Origin: Schaalia hyovaginalis
Lineage (GTDB): Bacteria > Actinomycetota > Actinomycetes > Actinomycetales > Actinomycetaceae
DNA length: 64,000 bases
Reading direction: 5' to 3'
Assembly (NCBI RefSeq): GCF_014208035.1
Contig: NZ_JACHMK010000001.1
Location: 1,736,001 to 1,800,000 of the forward strand
The notes under the pieces were generated by a model. That model did no database searches. It was not told the DNA's origin and saw only the letters and a program-made list of their open reading frames with translations. Made by a program: the position numbers and the translations under genes. Position 1 is the first letter of the stretch. Every line of letters begins with the position of its first letter. This document shows, one piece after another, positions 27,666-36,354 of the stretch.

Positions 27666-29051
27666 ATGTCTGACACCTACCTTCAAGTGCTCACCGAGGC
27701 GCAGGCCAAGGCCTACCTCAGCAACACCGCGAGCACAGGCATCCACCCCGGCAGGATCGCGGGTTTCTTCTGCCGAGAGGCGGATGTCGCCGGTCTCAAG
27801 CCCGTTGACATCCTCGCCGCGGTGCGCCCCGAGCATCAGACGCTAACGGGCGCCTACCAGCAGTACAACCCGCGCGAGCTTCACGTCCTGATCGTCCATG
27901 TCAATCCCGATGTTCAGATGGCGACGACGTCCTCCACTCTCTCCGAGCAGTCGGACCCTCCTCTCACCCGCTTCTCAACGCCCGTGACCGGCACCGGATT
28001 CGCAGCATCGACGAACGACTCGATCATCCCCGAATACCTCAGCATCACCGGCGCGCTTCTGGCCCCCGGCGACCAGATCCGACGAATCGACGCTGATGGA
28101 GTGAGCACGGTCCTGGCGACCTATTCGGCGACACCGGAGGGAGCACCCAGGTGGATCTCCGCCGATGCTCCCGATGAGGGACACGTACTCCTTCAAGACG
28201 GTGAGCACGCCCTCTTCATGGAGATCGGAGGACACGCGCTCCCCGCCTACATGCAGGACCCCGACCATCTCGCCCTCATCGCGCCCGATTCACGAGCCGC
28301 CTGGTTCTGCCACCCTGCGGCGGACGACTACGTGCTCGCGGGCCCGGGCCGAGTCCTGTCCATCTACTCGCTCGCCCACATCGACTCACTCCACAGGCTG
28401 GAGACCACCGCGCGCTGGCAAGACCTGACGATCTGCGTCGAGGGCATCACCGACGAACACGTCGATGTCCTCTTCGTCGGGCGTCCCTATCAGGGCATGG
28501 CGGAAGCAGGTTTCGTCGGCGACCAGTACCACGGATTCCGCGCCCGCCTCCCCCGATCGGAAGTCAGCGATTACACGATCGCGATGAGTGGCTTGACTCC
28601 AGGACGACGTCCCGGGCGCCCCGATGAAGCGGCTCCTTTCCTTTCCGGGGAGGAAGCTGCGTTCAAGCAGTATTTCCTCCATCAGCAGGATCGCGCCCCC
28701 GTACCCCTATGGGCAGCACCCGGACCTGACGGTCGCACTCACCCGGTGATTCGCGTCCCCGACCGCCGCGCACTCCAGGTGATGGTTCCCGGCTGCCGGG
28801 AGGCATGGGCGGATGCCGATGGTGGAGCCCTCGTCCCCATCACCCAGTTCGACCCGGGCGCGAGCGTCATCAATGCCGTCACCCGTCTCACCGACACCGA
28901 CGGGGACCAGTGGCTCTGCCAGTCCGTCAGTTCGGGAGCATTCCTCGCTCAACGAATCCTCCCCGATGGGGTTGACCCGCAGCTTCAGGAGATTCCTCCC
29001 ACGAGAATCCGCAAGCGCGAAGATATTCTGTACCAGGCCGAACACGGCTGA
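27666..29051 (+). CDS. Protein sharing the toxin's C-terminal motif domain
   Basis: 461 residues. Residues ~27-125 appear to repeat the domain of the toxin at 24914-26569: AGFFCREADVAGL against GGFISRADDMAGL, then PVTGTGFAAS with IIPEY against PYTGHGYTAS with TVPES. The rest is unlike the toxin: an acidic central part (HVLLQDGEHALFMEIGG, WQDLTICVEGITDEHVDVLFVG) and a late RVPDRRALQVMVPGCREAW. No signal peptide or membrane span. It could be a second effector, a cytoplasmic decoy or immunity factor, or a descendant of the same fold with another job. It starts at ATG 27666 with a leaderless-type promoter, divergent from the 338-residue gene. Confidence 0.62.
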   Translation: MSDTYLQVLTEAQAKAYLSNTASTGIHPGRIAGFFCREADVAGLKPVDILAAVRPEHQTLTGAYQQYNPRELHVLIVHVNPDVQMATTSSTLSEQSDPPLTRFSTPVTGTGFAASTNDSIIPEYLSITGALLAPGDQIRRIDADGVSTVLATYSATPEGAPRWISADAPDEGHVLLQDGEHALFMEIGGHALPAYMQDPDHLALIAPDSRAAWFCHPAADDYVLAGPGRVLSIYSLAHIDSLHRLETTARWQDLTICVEGITDEHVDVLFVGRPYQGMAEAGFVGDQYHGFRARLPRSEVSDYTIAMSGLTPGRRPGRPDEAAPFLSGEEAAFKQYFLHQQDRAPVPLWAAPGPDGRTHPVIRVPDRRALQVMVPGCREAWADADGGALVPITQFDPGASVINAVTRLTDTDGDQWLCQSVSSGAFLAQRILPDGVDPQLQEIPPTRIRKREDILYQAEHG

Positions 29052-29098
29052 TCGCCGCCAGGCGGATCCGCCCCGCAAGTACCCCTCAAGGAGGCGCC

Positions 29099-30949
29099 AT
29101 GACCGACGACATCGAAGCCCTGAAGGTCCAACTGGCGCAGGCCGAAGCCCGGGCCGCCCAGGCCGAGGCCGCGGCGGCGCGCGCCCAGGCGGAGGCCCTG
29201 AAGGCGCGCCTCGCGGCCGGATCCCCCTCCCCGACCGCGCCTTCCTCTTCCGAGGAGCCCGCACCCGCGAACGCGGCCCCCGCCGCAGCTCCGGCGCCCG
29301 CCACGGCCCCGACCTCGCCTTTCGCGGTCTCCATCCGGGCCGCCTACGCCTTCGAGAACCCCTCGATCGTCCTGGGGACCCTGCTCGACGGCGAACAGCG
29401 GGTGCCCGGCGTCCTCACGCGCCTCCCCTTCGCGATGATGAACCGCCATCTGCTCGTGGCGGGCGCGACGGGCACGGGCAAGACCCGCACCCTCCAGCTC
29501 CTCGCGGAATCCCTCTCCTCAGCCGGAACCTCGGTCCTCCTGTGCGATGTGAAGGGGGATCTGACGGGACTGGGCGAAGCGGGCGCCCCCTCCGACAAGC
29601 TCTTGTCCCGGACCTCGGCGAACGGCCAGGACTGGAGCGGACGCGCCTTCCCGATCGACCTCCTCTGCCTCGGCGGTGCGACCACTCAGTTCGACGGGAC
29701 GCCGATCAGGGCCCGGATCTGCGACTTCGGTCCGATCCTCCTGGCGCGCGCCCTCTCGCTCAACACGACTCAGGAGCAGGCGCTCCAGCTCATCTTCTCC
29801 TGGGCGGACGCCGAAGGACTCGAGCTCGTCGACCTGGCCGACCTCCGCGCGGTCATCACCTTCCTCACCTCGAAGGAGGGGGCGAGCGAACTCGACTCCA
29901 TCGGGGGCGTCTCCAAGGCGACGGCGGGAGTCATCCTGCGGACCCTCACGGCACTGGAATCCCAGGGCGCCGACGCCTTCTTCGGCGATCCGGGTTTCGA
30001 CACTCAGGACCTGCTGCGGGCCGCGCCCGACGGGCGCGGCGTCATCTGCCTGCTCGGCGTCGGCGACATCTCCCAGCGACCCGCCCTCGTCTCGGCGGTC
30101 ATCATGTGGATGCTCGCCGACCTGTTCTCCTCCCTCCCCGAGGTCGGCGATCTCGACAAGCCCCGGCTCGTCTTCTTCTTCGACGAGGCCCACCTCCTCT
30201 TCGCCGACGCGACGAAGGAATTCACCCGTCAGGTCGTCCAGACCGTCCGCCTCATCCGCTCCAAGGGCGTCGGCGTCGTCTTCGTCACCCAGACCCCGAA
30301 GGACATCCCGGCGGACGTGCTCGCCCAGCTCGGCTCGCGCATCCAGCACGGTCTGCGCGCGATCACCCCGGATGATCTCAAGAAGCTCAAGGCGACCGTG
30401 GACACCTTCCCCGAGACCGGCCTCGTCCTCGACGAAGTCCTCACGACCCTCGGCACGGGCCAGGCGGTCGTCACCGTCCTCGGCGAGGACGGCCGTCCCA
30501 CTCCGGTGGCCCCGACCTCCCTGTGGGCCCCCGCCTCCGTCATGGGCCCGGCATCGGCTCCCGCCCTCGCCCTCGTGACCGCCTCGTCGCCGCTGCACGC
30601 GAAATACGCCCGGGCGGTCAACCCCGATTCCGCCGAGGAGAAGCTGGCCGCGCGCAAGGCCGAGGCCGAGGCCCGAGCGGCACGGGAGAAGGCCGAGGAG
30701 GAGGCGCGGATCGCCGCCGAGAAGGAGGCGGCCGAACGGGCCAAGGCCGAGGAGAGGGCCGCACGGGAGGCCGAGAAGGCCCTCGAGCGCACCGCGAAGG
30801 AGGCGGCGCGCGAGAGGGAGAAGGAGGAGGCGGCGAGGCGGCGCGCCGCCGAACGCCGCGCCAAGCAGGTGGAGAGCGTCGTCGGTCAGGTCCTGCGGAC
30901 CGCGGGCAGGGAGATCACGCGCTCCATCTTCGGCAACCGCAGGCGCTGA
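29099..30949 (+). CDS. HerA-like (DUF853/YjgR) ATPase
   Basis: 616 residues. N-terminal coiled coil (Ala/Glu-rich, to ~40) and Pro/Ala linker, then a P-loop ATPase: Walker A GATGTGKT (~residue 119), Walker B LVFFFDEAHLLF (~357), and the family segment RLIRSKGVGVVFVTQTPKDIP. The last ~120 residues are a very charged Ala/Glu/Arg/Lys coiled coil ending in VLRTAGREITRSIFG. This matches the DUF853/YjgR branch of the HerA-FtsK superfamily; the in vivo role is unknown, and partnership with a NurA-like nuclease is not seen here. It starts at ATG 29099 after AAGGAGG, 47 bases after the preceding gene. Confidence 0.85.
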   Translation: MTDDIEALKVQLAQAEARAAQAEAAAARAQAEALKARLAAGSPSPTAPSSSEEPAPANAAPAAAPAPATAPTSPFAVSIRAAYAFENPSIVLGTLLDGEQRVPGVLTRLPFAMMNRHLLVAGATGTGKTRTLQLLAESLSSAGTSVLLCDVKGDLTGLGEAGAPSDKLLSRTSANGQDWSGRAFPIDLLCLGGATTQFDGTPIRARICDFGPILLARALSLNTTQEQALQLIFSWADAEGLELVDLADLRAVITFLTSKEGASELDSIGGVSKATAGVILRTLTALESQGADAFFGDPGFDTQDLLRAAPDGRGVICLLGVGDISQRPALVSAVIMWMLADLFSSLPEVGDLDKPRLVFFFDEAHLLFADATKEFTRQVVQTVRLIRSKGVGVVFVTQTPKDIPADVLAQLGSRIQHGLRAITPDDLKKLKATVDTFPETGLVLDEVLTTLGTGQAVVTVLGEDGRPTPVAPTSLWAPASVMGPASAPALALVTASSPLHAKYARAVNPDSAEEKLAARKAEAEARAAREKAEEEARIAAEKEAAERAKAEERAAREAEKALERTAKEAAREREKEEAARRRAAERRAKQVESVVGQVLRTAGREITRSIFGNRRR

Positions 30950-31076
30950 ACCCCGCCTCGGCATTCCGCCACGGGTCCGGCATCATCACGCCCTCGATGC
31001 GGACCGCGCGGTGGCGGGAGGCGCCGAAGCGCTACTGTCACTTCAACCCCTGCCCGCCCCAACGTTAGGACGCCCA

Positions 31077-31883
31077 ATGCGCATCGGATTCATCGGCGCC
31101 GGATCAATGGTCGCCGCCATCGCCCGCGGCGCTGTCGCAGCCGGCATGAACGCTTCGGATTTCCTCTTCACCGACGCGCACGGCGTGCACGCCCCGGCCC
31201 TCGCCGAGGAGCTCGGCGGCGAAGTCGCGCGTTCGAACGGCTCGCTCGCCCACCGGGCCGACCTGCTGGTCCTCGGCGTCAAGCCCCACGCCCAGCGCGC
31301 CGTGATCGAAAGGATCGCGCACATCGTCCGCGAACGCCCCGACATGTGCGTCGTCTCGCTGGCGGCGGGCCGGACCCTCGACGCGATCCTCGCCGATTTC
31401 GGCGCCGCCGTTCCCCTCATCCGCGTCATGCCGAACGTCAATGCCCAGATCGGCCAATCGATGTCGGGGATCTGCGCCGTGAACGCCTCCGAGGAGCAGA
31501 TTCAGGCCGTTGAACGCCTCATGAACGCGGTCGGCCGTTCCGTGCGGATCCAAGAGAAGGACTTCCCTGTCTTCTCAGCGCTCGCGGGCTGCTCGCCCGC
31601 ATGGGTCTTCCAGATCATCGACGCCCTGGCCCGTGCGGGCGTCAAGCACGGCCTGCCCAAGGACACGGCCGTGGCGATCGCGGCACAGGCCCTTTCGGGC
31701 TCCGCGAACCTCGTCGCGGATGCGCGCAGCCGCGGCGTCGTCCCCGCTCAGCTCATCGACCAGGTGACCTCGCCGGGCGGCACCACGATCGCGGGCCTGC
31801 TCGCCGCCGAGGCCCACGGGCTTTCGACCTCGTTGGTCGCGGCCGTCGATGCGGCGGTCGAGCGCGACGCCGAACTGTCCTGA
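31077..31883 (+). CDS. proC: Pyrroline-5-carboxylate reductase
   Basis: 268 residues. The last step of proline synthesis, reducing pyrroline-5-carboxylate with NAD(P)H. Rossmann start MRIGFIGAGSMVAAIARG, then LLVLGVKPH, RVMPNVNAQIGQSMSGIC, and the C-terminal signature DQVTSPGGTTIAGL. The ATG at 31077 has AGGA 6 bases upstream; a longer frame adds non-conserved residues. The gene is followed by an antiporter on the same strand 56 bases later. Confidence 0.92.
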   Translation: MRIGFIGAGSMVAAIARGAVAAGMNASDFLFTDAHGVHAPALAEELGGEVARSNGSLAHRADLLVLGVKPHAQRAVIERIAHIVRERPDMCVVSLAAGRTLDAILADFGAAVPLIRVMPNVNAQIGQSMSGICAVNASEEQIQAVERLMNAVGRSVRIQEKDFPVFSALAGCSPAWVFQIIDALARAGVKHGLPKDTAVAIAAQALSGSANLVADARSRGVVPAQLIDQVTSPGGTTIAGLLAAEAHGLSTSLVAAVDAAVERDAELS

Positions 31884-31939
31884 AGCCGTCCCGCATCGCT
31901 TCTCCTCTTCACCATCACTCCCCCACGCACAGGATCTTC

Positions 31940-33286
31940 ATGAACGCCGTCGTCATCTCCGTCGTCGTGATGCTCGCGCTCTCCGTCGCGCGCGTCCACG
32001 TCGTCATCTCGCTCTTCATCGCCGCGCTGGTCGCGGGCCTGACCGCTCAGATGGGCCTGGAAGGCACGATGGTCGCGTTCCAGGAGGGCCTCGCGGGCGG
32101 CGCGAAGATCGCCCTGTCCTACGCGCTGCTCGGCGCCTTCGCGATGGCGGTGGCCCATTCGGGGCTGCCCCAGCTCCTCGCGAACTGGCTGATCGCGAAG
32201 ATGCCGAAGGCCGACGAGTCGACGGGCGAGCACGTGCGCCGCGCGACGAAGTGGGGCATCATCGGCGGCGTCGTCGCGATGGGCGTGATGAGCCAGAACC
32301 TCATCCCGATCCACATCGCCTTCATCCCGCTGATCGTCCCGCCGATCCTCGGGATCCTCAACGAGCTCAAGCTCGACCGGCGCATCATCGCGACCTCAAT
32401 CACCTTCGGCATCGTCACGGCCTACATGTTCCTCCCGATCGGCTTCGGACGGATCTACCTCCACGACATCCTCTTCGCGAACATCGAGAAGGCGGGAATG
32501 GACCTCACGGGCGTGAATCCGGTCCTCGCGATGGCGATCCCCGCCGCCTCCATGCTGGTCGGCCTCATCCTCTCCTTCGTCTCCTACCGCAGGCCCCGCG
32601 AGTACGGGGCGTCGCCGTCGGAGTACACGCGCCCGATCGAGAGCATCGAGCCGAAGAAGGTCTGGGCGGCGCTCGCCGCGATCATCATCTGCTTCGTCAT
32701 CCAGACCTGGCTCACGATCGCGGACTCGGATGCGGACCCCCTGCTCATCGGAGCGGTCGTCGGCCTTACGGTGCTGCTCGCCTTCCGGGTGGTGCCGTGG
32801 CAGCAGGCCGATGACGTCTTCTCGGGCGGCATGAAGATGATGTCCCTCATCGGCCTCATCATGATCTCCGCTCAGGGCTACGCCTCGGTCCTCAACGCCT
32901 CGGGCGCGATCGAGCCCCTCGTCAAGGACACGGCGAGCCTCTTCTCCGGTTCGAAGCTCCTCGCCGCCTTCGCGATGCTCGTCGTCGGCCTCATCATCAC
33001 GATGGGCATCGGCTCGTCGTTCTCCACCCTCCCGATCATCTCGGCGATCTACGTGCCCCTGTGCGCGGCGCTCGGCTTCTCGCCGATGGCGACCGTCGCC
33101 CTCATCGGCACGGCCGGCGCGCTCGGCGATGCCGGGTCGCCCGCTTCGGATTCGACGCTCGGGCCGACCACCGGGCTCAACGTGGACGGCCAGCACGACC
33201 ACATGCGCGACACCGTGATCCCGACCTTCCTCCACTACAACATCCCTCTGCTCATCGGCGGGTGGATCGCCGCGATGGTCCTCTGA
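31940..33286 (+). CDS. Na+/H+ antiporter family protein
   Basis: 448 residues with roughly 11-12 hydrophobic segments. It resembles the bacterial NhaC/YuiF-type antiporter family: an early VHVVISLFIAALVAGL, the conserved GVMSQNLIPIHIAFIPLIVPP, IGFGRIYLHDIL, GIGSSFSTLPIISAIYVP, and GALGDAGSPASDSTLGPTTGLN near the end. It exchanges cytoplasmic Na+ for H+, or possibly an amino acid/organic cation in related subgroups. The ATG at 31940 follows AGGA. A hairpin lies just downstream. Confidence 0.82.
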   Translation: MNAVVISVVVMLALSVARVHVVISLFIAALVAGLTAQMGLEGTMVAFQEGLAGGAKIALSYALLGAFAMAVAHSGLPQLLANWLIAKMPKADESTGEHVRRATKWGIIGGVVAMGVMSQNLIPIHIAFIPLIVPPILGILNELKLDRRIIATSITFGIVTAYMFLPIGFGRIYLHDILFANIEKAGMDLTGVNPVLAMAIPAASMLVGLILSFVSYRRPREYGASPSEYTRPIESIEPKKVWAALAAIIICFVIQTWLTIADSDADPLLIGAVVGLTVLLAFRVVPWQQADDVFSGGMKMMSLIGLIMISAQGYASVLNASGAIEPLVKDTASLFSGSKLLAAFAMLVVGLIITMGIGSSFSTLPIISAIYVPLCAALGFSPMATVALIGTAGALGDAGSPASDSTLGPTTGLNVDGQHDHMRDTVIPTFLHYNIPLLIGGWIAAMVL

Positions 33287-33291
33287 GCGCT

Positions 33292-33322
33292 GCACGGGGC
33301 CGTACACGCGACCGGCCCGTGC
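33292..33322 (+). terminator. Hairpin after the antiporter gene
   Basis: Imperfect stem of about 10 pairs (GCACGGGGCCG pairing with CGGCCCGTGC, one bulged G), 6 bases downstream of the stop. Confidence 0.5.
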
Positions 33323-33408
33323 GGCCGCCCGCGTTGTCTTTGTCGCCGGGGCGCGCGGTGACTACGCTGGGCGGGTACATGTCCACGACTCGGATGGAGA
33401 CAACACAC

Positions 33409-36141
33409 ATGGGCGAGCGTCCCGACACCACCCCGACCCGCGTTCCCGCCCCGAATGCGCCCGACCGCGTCGGCGCCGAGGGCCTGGAGGCCAAGTGGGG
33501 GGAGCTCTGGGAGAAGGAGGGCACCTACGCCTTCGACCGGAGCGCCGTCCGCGAGGAGGTCTACTCGATCGATACCCCTCCGCCGACCGTTTCGGGATCC
33601 CTGCACGTCGGCCACGTCTTCTCCTACACGCACACCGACGTCGTGGCGCGCTACCAGCGCATGACGGGCAAGGCCGTGTTCTACCCGATGGGGTGGGATG
33701 ACAACGGCCTGCCGACCGAGCGCCGCGTCCAGAACTACTACGGCGTGCGCGTCGACCCGACCCTGCCCTACGTCGAGGATTTCACCCCGCCGCACGAGGG
33801 CGGTGAGGGCAAGTCGATCAAGGCGCGCGATCAGCTCCCGATCTCGCGCAAGAACTTCGTGGAACTGTGCGAGCGCCTCACGGTCGAGGACGAGGCCCAG
33901 TTCGAAGCGCTCTGGCGCTACCTCGGTCTTTCCGTCGACTGGAAGCAGAACTACCAGACCATCGGCGCGAAGGCCCGGAAGATCGCCCAGGCCGCGTTCC
34001 TCAAGAACCTCGAGCGCGGCGAGGCCTACCAGTCCGAGGCGCCGGGCCTGTGGGACATCACCTTCCAGACGGCGGTCGCACAGGCCGAGCTCGAGTCGCG
34101 CGAGTACCCGGGCTTCTACCACCGACTCGCCTTCCACATCACCGACCCGGCGGCCGCGGCGACGGCCGCCGAGGCCGGGGCGCCGATCGAGAACGGCGTC
34201 GACGTCTACATCGAGACGACCCGTCCGGAGCTGCTCGGTGCCTGCGTCGCCCTCGTCGCGCATCCCGATGACGAGCGCTACAAGCCGCTCTTCGGCACGA
34301 CCGTCGCATCGCCGGTCTTCGGCGTCGAGGTCCCGGTCCTCGCCCATCCGGCCGCCGAGATGGACAAGGGGGCCGGCATCGCGATGTGCTGCACCTTCGG
34401 CGACACGACCGATATCGATTGGTGGCGCGACCTCGATCTTCCCCTGCGCGCGATCCTGCGCAAGGACGGGCGCATCCAGGTCGAAGTGCCCGAGTGGATC
34501 ACGGCTCCCGCCGGCGTCGCCGCCTTCGAGGCGATCGCGGGCAAGACGACCTACTCGGCCCGCGAGGCACTCGTCGAAATGCTCCGCGAATCCGGTGAGA
34601 TGAGCGGCGAGCCGGTGAAGACCGTCCGTCAGACGAACTTCTTCGAGAAGGGCGACAAGCCGCTCGAGATCGTCACTTCGCGCCAGTGGTACATCCGCAA
34701 CGGCGGCAAGCCCTGGACGAACCCGGCTTCCGGGGCGGACCTCAACGCCGAGCTCGTCGGGCGGGGCCGCGACCTCGAGTTCCATCCGGACTTCATGCGC
34801 GTGCGCTACGAGAACTGGGTGACGGGCCTGAACAACGACTGGCTCGTCTCGCGCCAGCGCTTCTTCGGCGTCCCCTTCCCGCTGTGGTACGAGGTCGATG
34901 CGAACGGCGAAGTCGACTACTCGAAGGTCATCACGCCCTCCTTCGAGGCCCTTCCGGTGGATCCGTCGAGCGACGTGCCCGAGGGCTACACGGAGGAGCA
35001 GCGCGGGCAGGCCGGCGGCTTCGTCGGGGAGCTCGACATCATGGACACCTGGGCGACCTCGTCCCTGTCGCCCGAGCTCGCCTGCGGCTGGCTCGTCGAC
35101 GAGGACCTCTTCTCGCGCACCTACCCGATGGATCTGCGCCCTCAGGGCCAGGACATCATCCGCACCTGGCTGTTCTCGACCGTCGTGCGGGCGAACCTCG
35201 AGTTCGGCGCGCTGCCCTGGAAGCACGCGGGCATCTCCGGCTGGATCCTCGATCCGGATCACAAGAAGATGTCGAAGTCGAAGGGCAATGTCGTCACCCC
35301 CATGGGGCTGCTCGAGAAGTACGGTTCGGACGCGGTCCGCTACTGGGCGGCCTCGGCGCGCCTCGGACTGGATGCGACCTTCGACGAGCAGCAGATGAAG
35401 ATCGGCCGCAGGCTGGCGATCAAGGTCCTCAACGCCTCGAAGTTCGCCCTCACTATGGGCGGCGAGGGCGCGGACCTCGACCTTGATCCCGCCCGCATCA
35501 CGGCGGACCTCGACCGTTCCGTCATCGCCGAGCTCCGGCGCGTCATCGAGACGGCCTCTCAGGCCCTCGCCTCCTACGATCACTCGCGCGCGCTCGAGGT
35601 CACCGAGTCCTTCTTCTGGACCTTCTGCGACGACTACCTCGAACTGGTCAAGGAGCGCGCCTACAACCGCGACGGCAAGTGGTCCGAGGACGAGGCGGCC
35701 TCCGCGAGGGCGGCGCTCGCGCTCGTCATCGACAATGTCATCCGTCTGCTCGCCCCCTACCTCCCCTACGTCACCGAAGAGGTGTGGAGCTGGTACCGGA
35801 CGGGCTCGATCCACCGTTCCGCATGGCCGACCGCGGCCCTCCTCGAATCGGTCGGCGGCGATCCGGCGGTCCTGTCAACGGCTTCGGCGACCCTCATCGC
35901 CCTGCGCCGCGTGAAGTCCGAGGCGAAGGTCTCCCCCCGCACGCCCTTCCTCGCGGTGAGGCTCGAGGCCCCCGCCGATTCGCTCACCGCCCTCGAGTCC
36001 GTGCGGGCGGATCTCGCCGCGGCGTCCAAGATCGAAGGCCCCTTCGATCTCGTCGCTCTGTCCGGCGAGGCGGATCCCGAGATCGGCGCGCGCGTCGCCT
36101 CCTTCGAGCTGGGTGAGGCTCCGGCGAAGAAGAAGGGCTGA
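33409..36141 (+). CDS. valS: Valyl-tRNA synthetase
   Basis: 910 residues. Charges tRNA-Val. Class I signatures: HVGH (residues 66-69) and KKMSKSKGN (about residue 620). Between them lie the CP1 editing domain (ETTRPELLGACVALVAHPDD) and the catalytic NNDWLVSRQRFFG. The C-terminus ends soon after the anticodon-binding helical domain and lacks the long coiled-coil arm of E. coli-type ValRS, which suggests the shorter type seen in archaea and some bacteria. I chose ATG 33409 because a GGAGA precedes it; in-frame ATGs at 33379 and 33394 lie upstream. A possible -10 (TACGCT) is at 33363-33368. No T-box leader is visible. Confidence 0.94.
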   Translation: MGERPDTTPTRVPAPNAPDRVGAEGLEAKWGELWEKEGTYAFDRSAVREEVYSIDTPPPTVSGSLHVGHVFSYTHTDVVARYQRMTGKAVFYPMGWDDNGLPTERRVQNYYGVRVDPTLPYVEDFTPPHEGGEGKSIKARDQLPISRKNFVELCERLTVEDEAQFEALWRYLGLSVDWKQNYQTIGAKARKIAQAAFLKNLERGEAYQSEAPGLWDITFQTAVAQAELESREYPGFYHRLAFHITDPAAAATAAEAGAPIENGVDVYIETTRPELLGACVALVAHPDDERYKPLFGTTVASPVFGVEVPVLAHPAAEMDKGAGIAMCCTFGDTTDIDWWRDLDLPLRAILRKDGRIQVEVPEWITAPAGVAAFEAIAGKTTYSAREALVEMLRESGEMSGEPVKTVRQTNFFEKGDKPLEIVTSRQWYIRNGGKPWTNPASGADLNAELVGRGRDLEFHPDFMRVRYENWVTGLNNDWLVSRQRFFGVPFPLWYEVDANGEVDYSKVITPSFEALPVDPSSDVPEGYTEEQRGQAGGFVGELDIMDTWATSSLSPELACGWLVDEDLFSRTYPMDLRPQGQDIIRTWLFSTVVRANLEFGALPWKHAGISGWILDPDHKKMSKSKGNVVTPMGLLEKYGSDAVRYWAASARLGLDATFDEQQMKIGRRLAIKVLNASKFALTMGGEGADLDLDPARITADLDRSVIAELRRVIETASQALASYDHSRALEVTESFFWTFCDDYLELVKERAYNRDGKWSEDEAASARAALALVIDNVIRLLAPYLPYVTEEVWSWYRTGSIHRSAWPTAALLESVGGDPAVLSTASATLIALRRVKSEAKVSPRTPFLAVRLEAPADSLTALESVRADLAAASKIEGPFDLVALSGEADPEIGARVASFELGEAPAKKKG

Positions 36142-36161
36142 TCCTCCCCTGGAACCCGTCC

Positions 36162-36197
36162 GCGGGGCACCGGTGCCGACCGGTGCCCCGCTTTCTT
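36162..36197 (+). terminator. valS intrinsic terminator
   Basis: A perfect 13-base stem GCGGGGCACCGGT/ACCGGTGCCCCGC with a 4-base loop, followed by TTTCTT. Confidence 0.88.
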
Positions 36198-36354
36198 CGC
36201 TCGTCCTCGTCGCCCTGATCGCGCGGGTCCCGATCGTTTCGGCTCGGCTGTCGCGAAGACGACATTCGCGCTCCTCGCGGCCGGTCGCCGCTGCCGTCCT
36301 CGGGGCCCGAAGTCTAAAGTGAAGGGCGATTGCCCCCGAAGGATTGGAACGACG

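Noticed and set aside
33235..35814. An 859-codon open frame on the minus strand
   Set aside because: It lies fully opposite valS and is rich in Arg, Asp, Gly and Val as expected from the complement of high-GC coding DNA; it has no domain.
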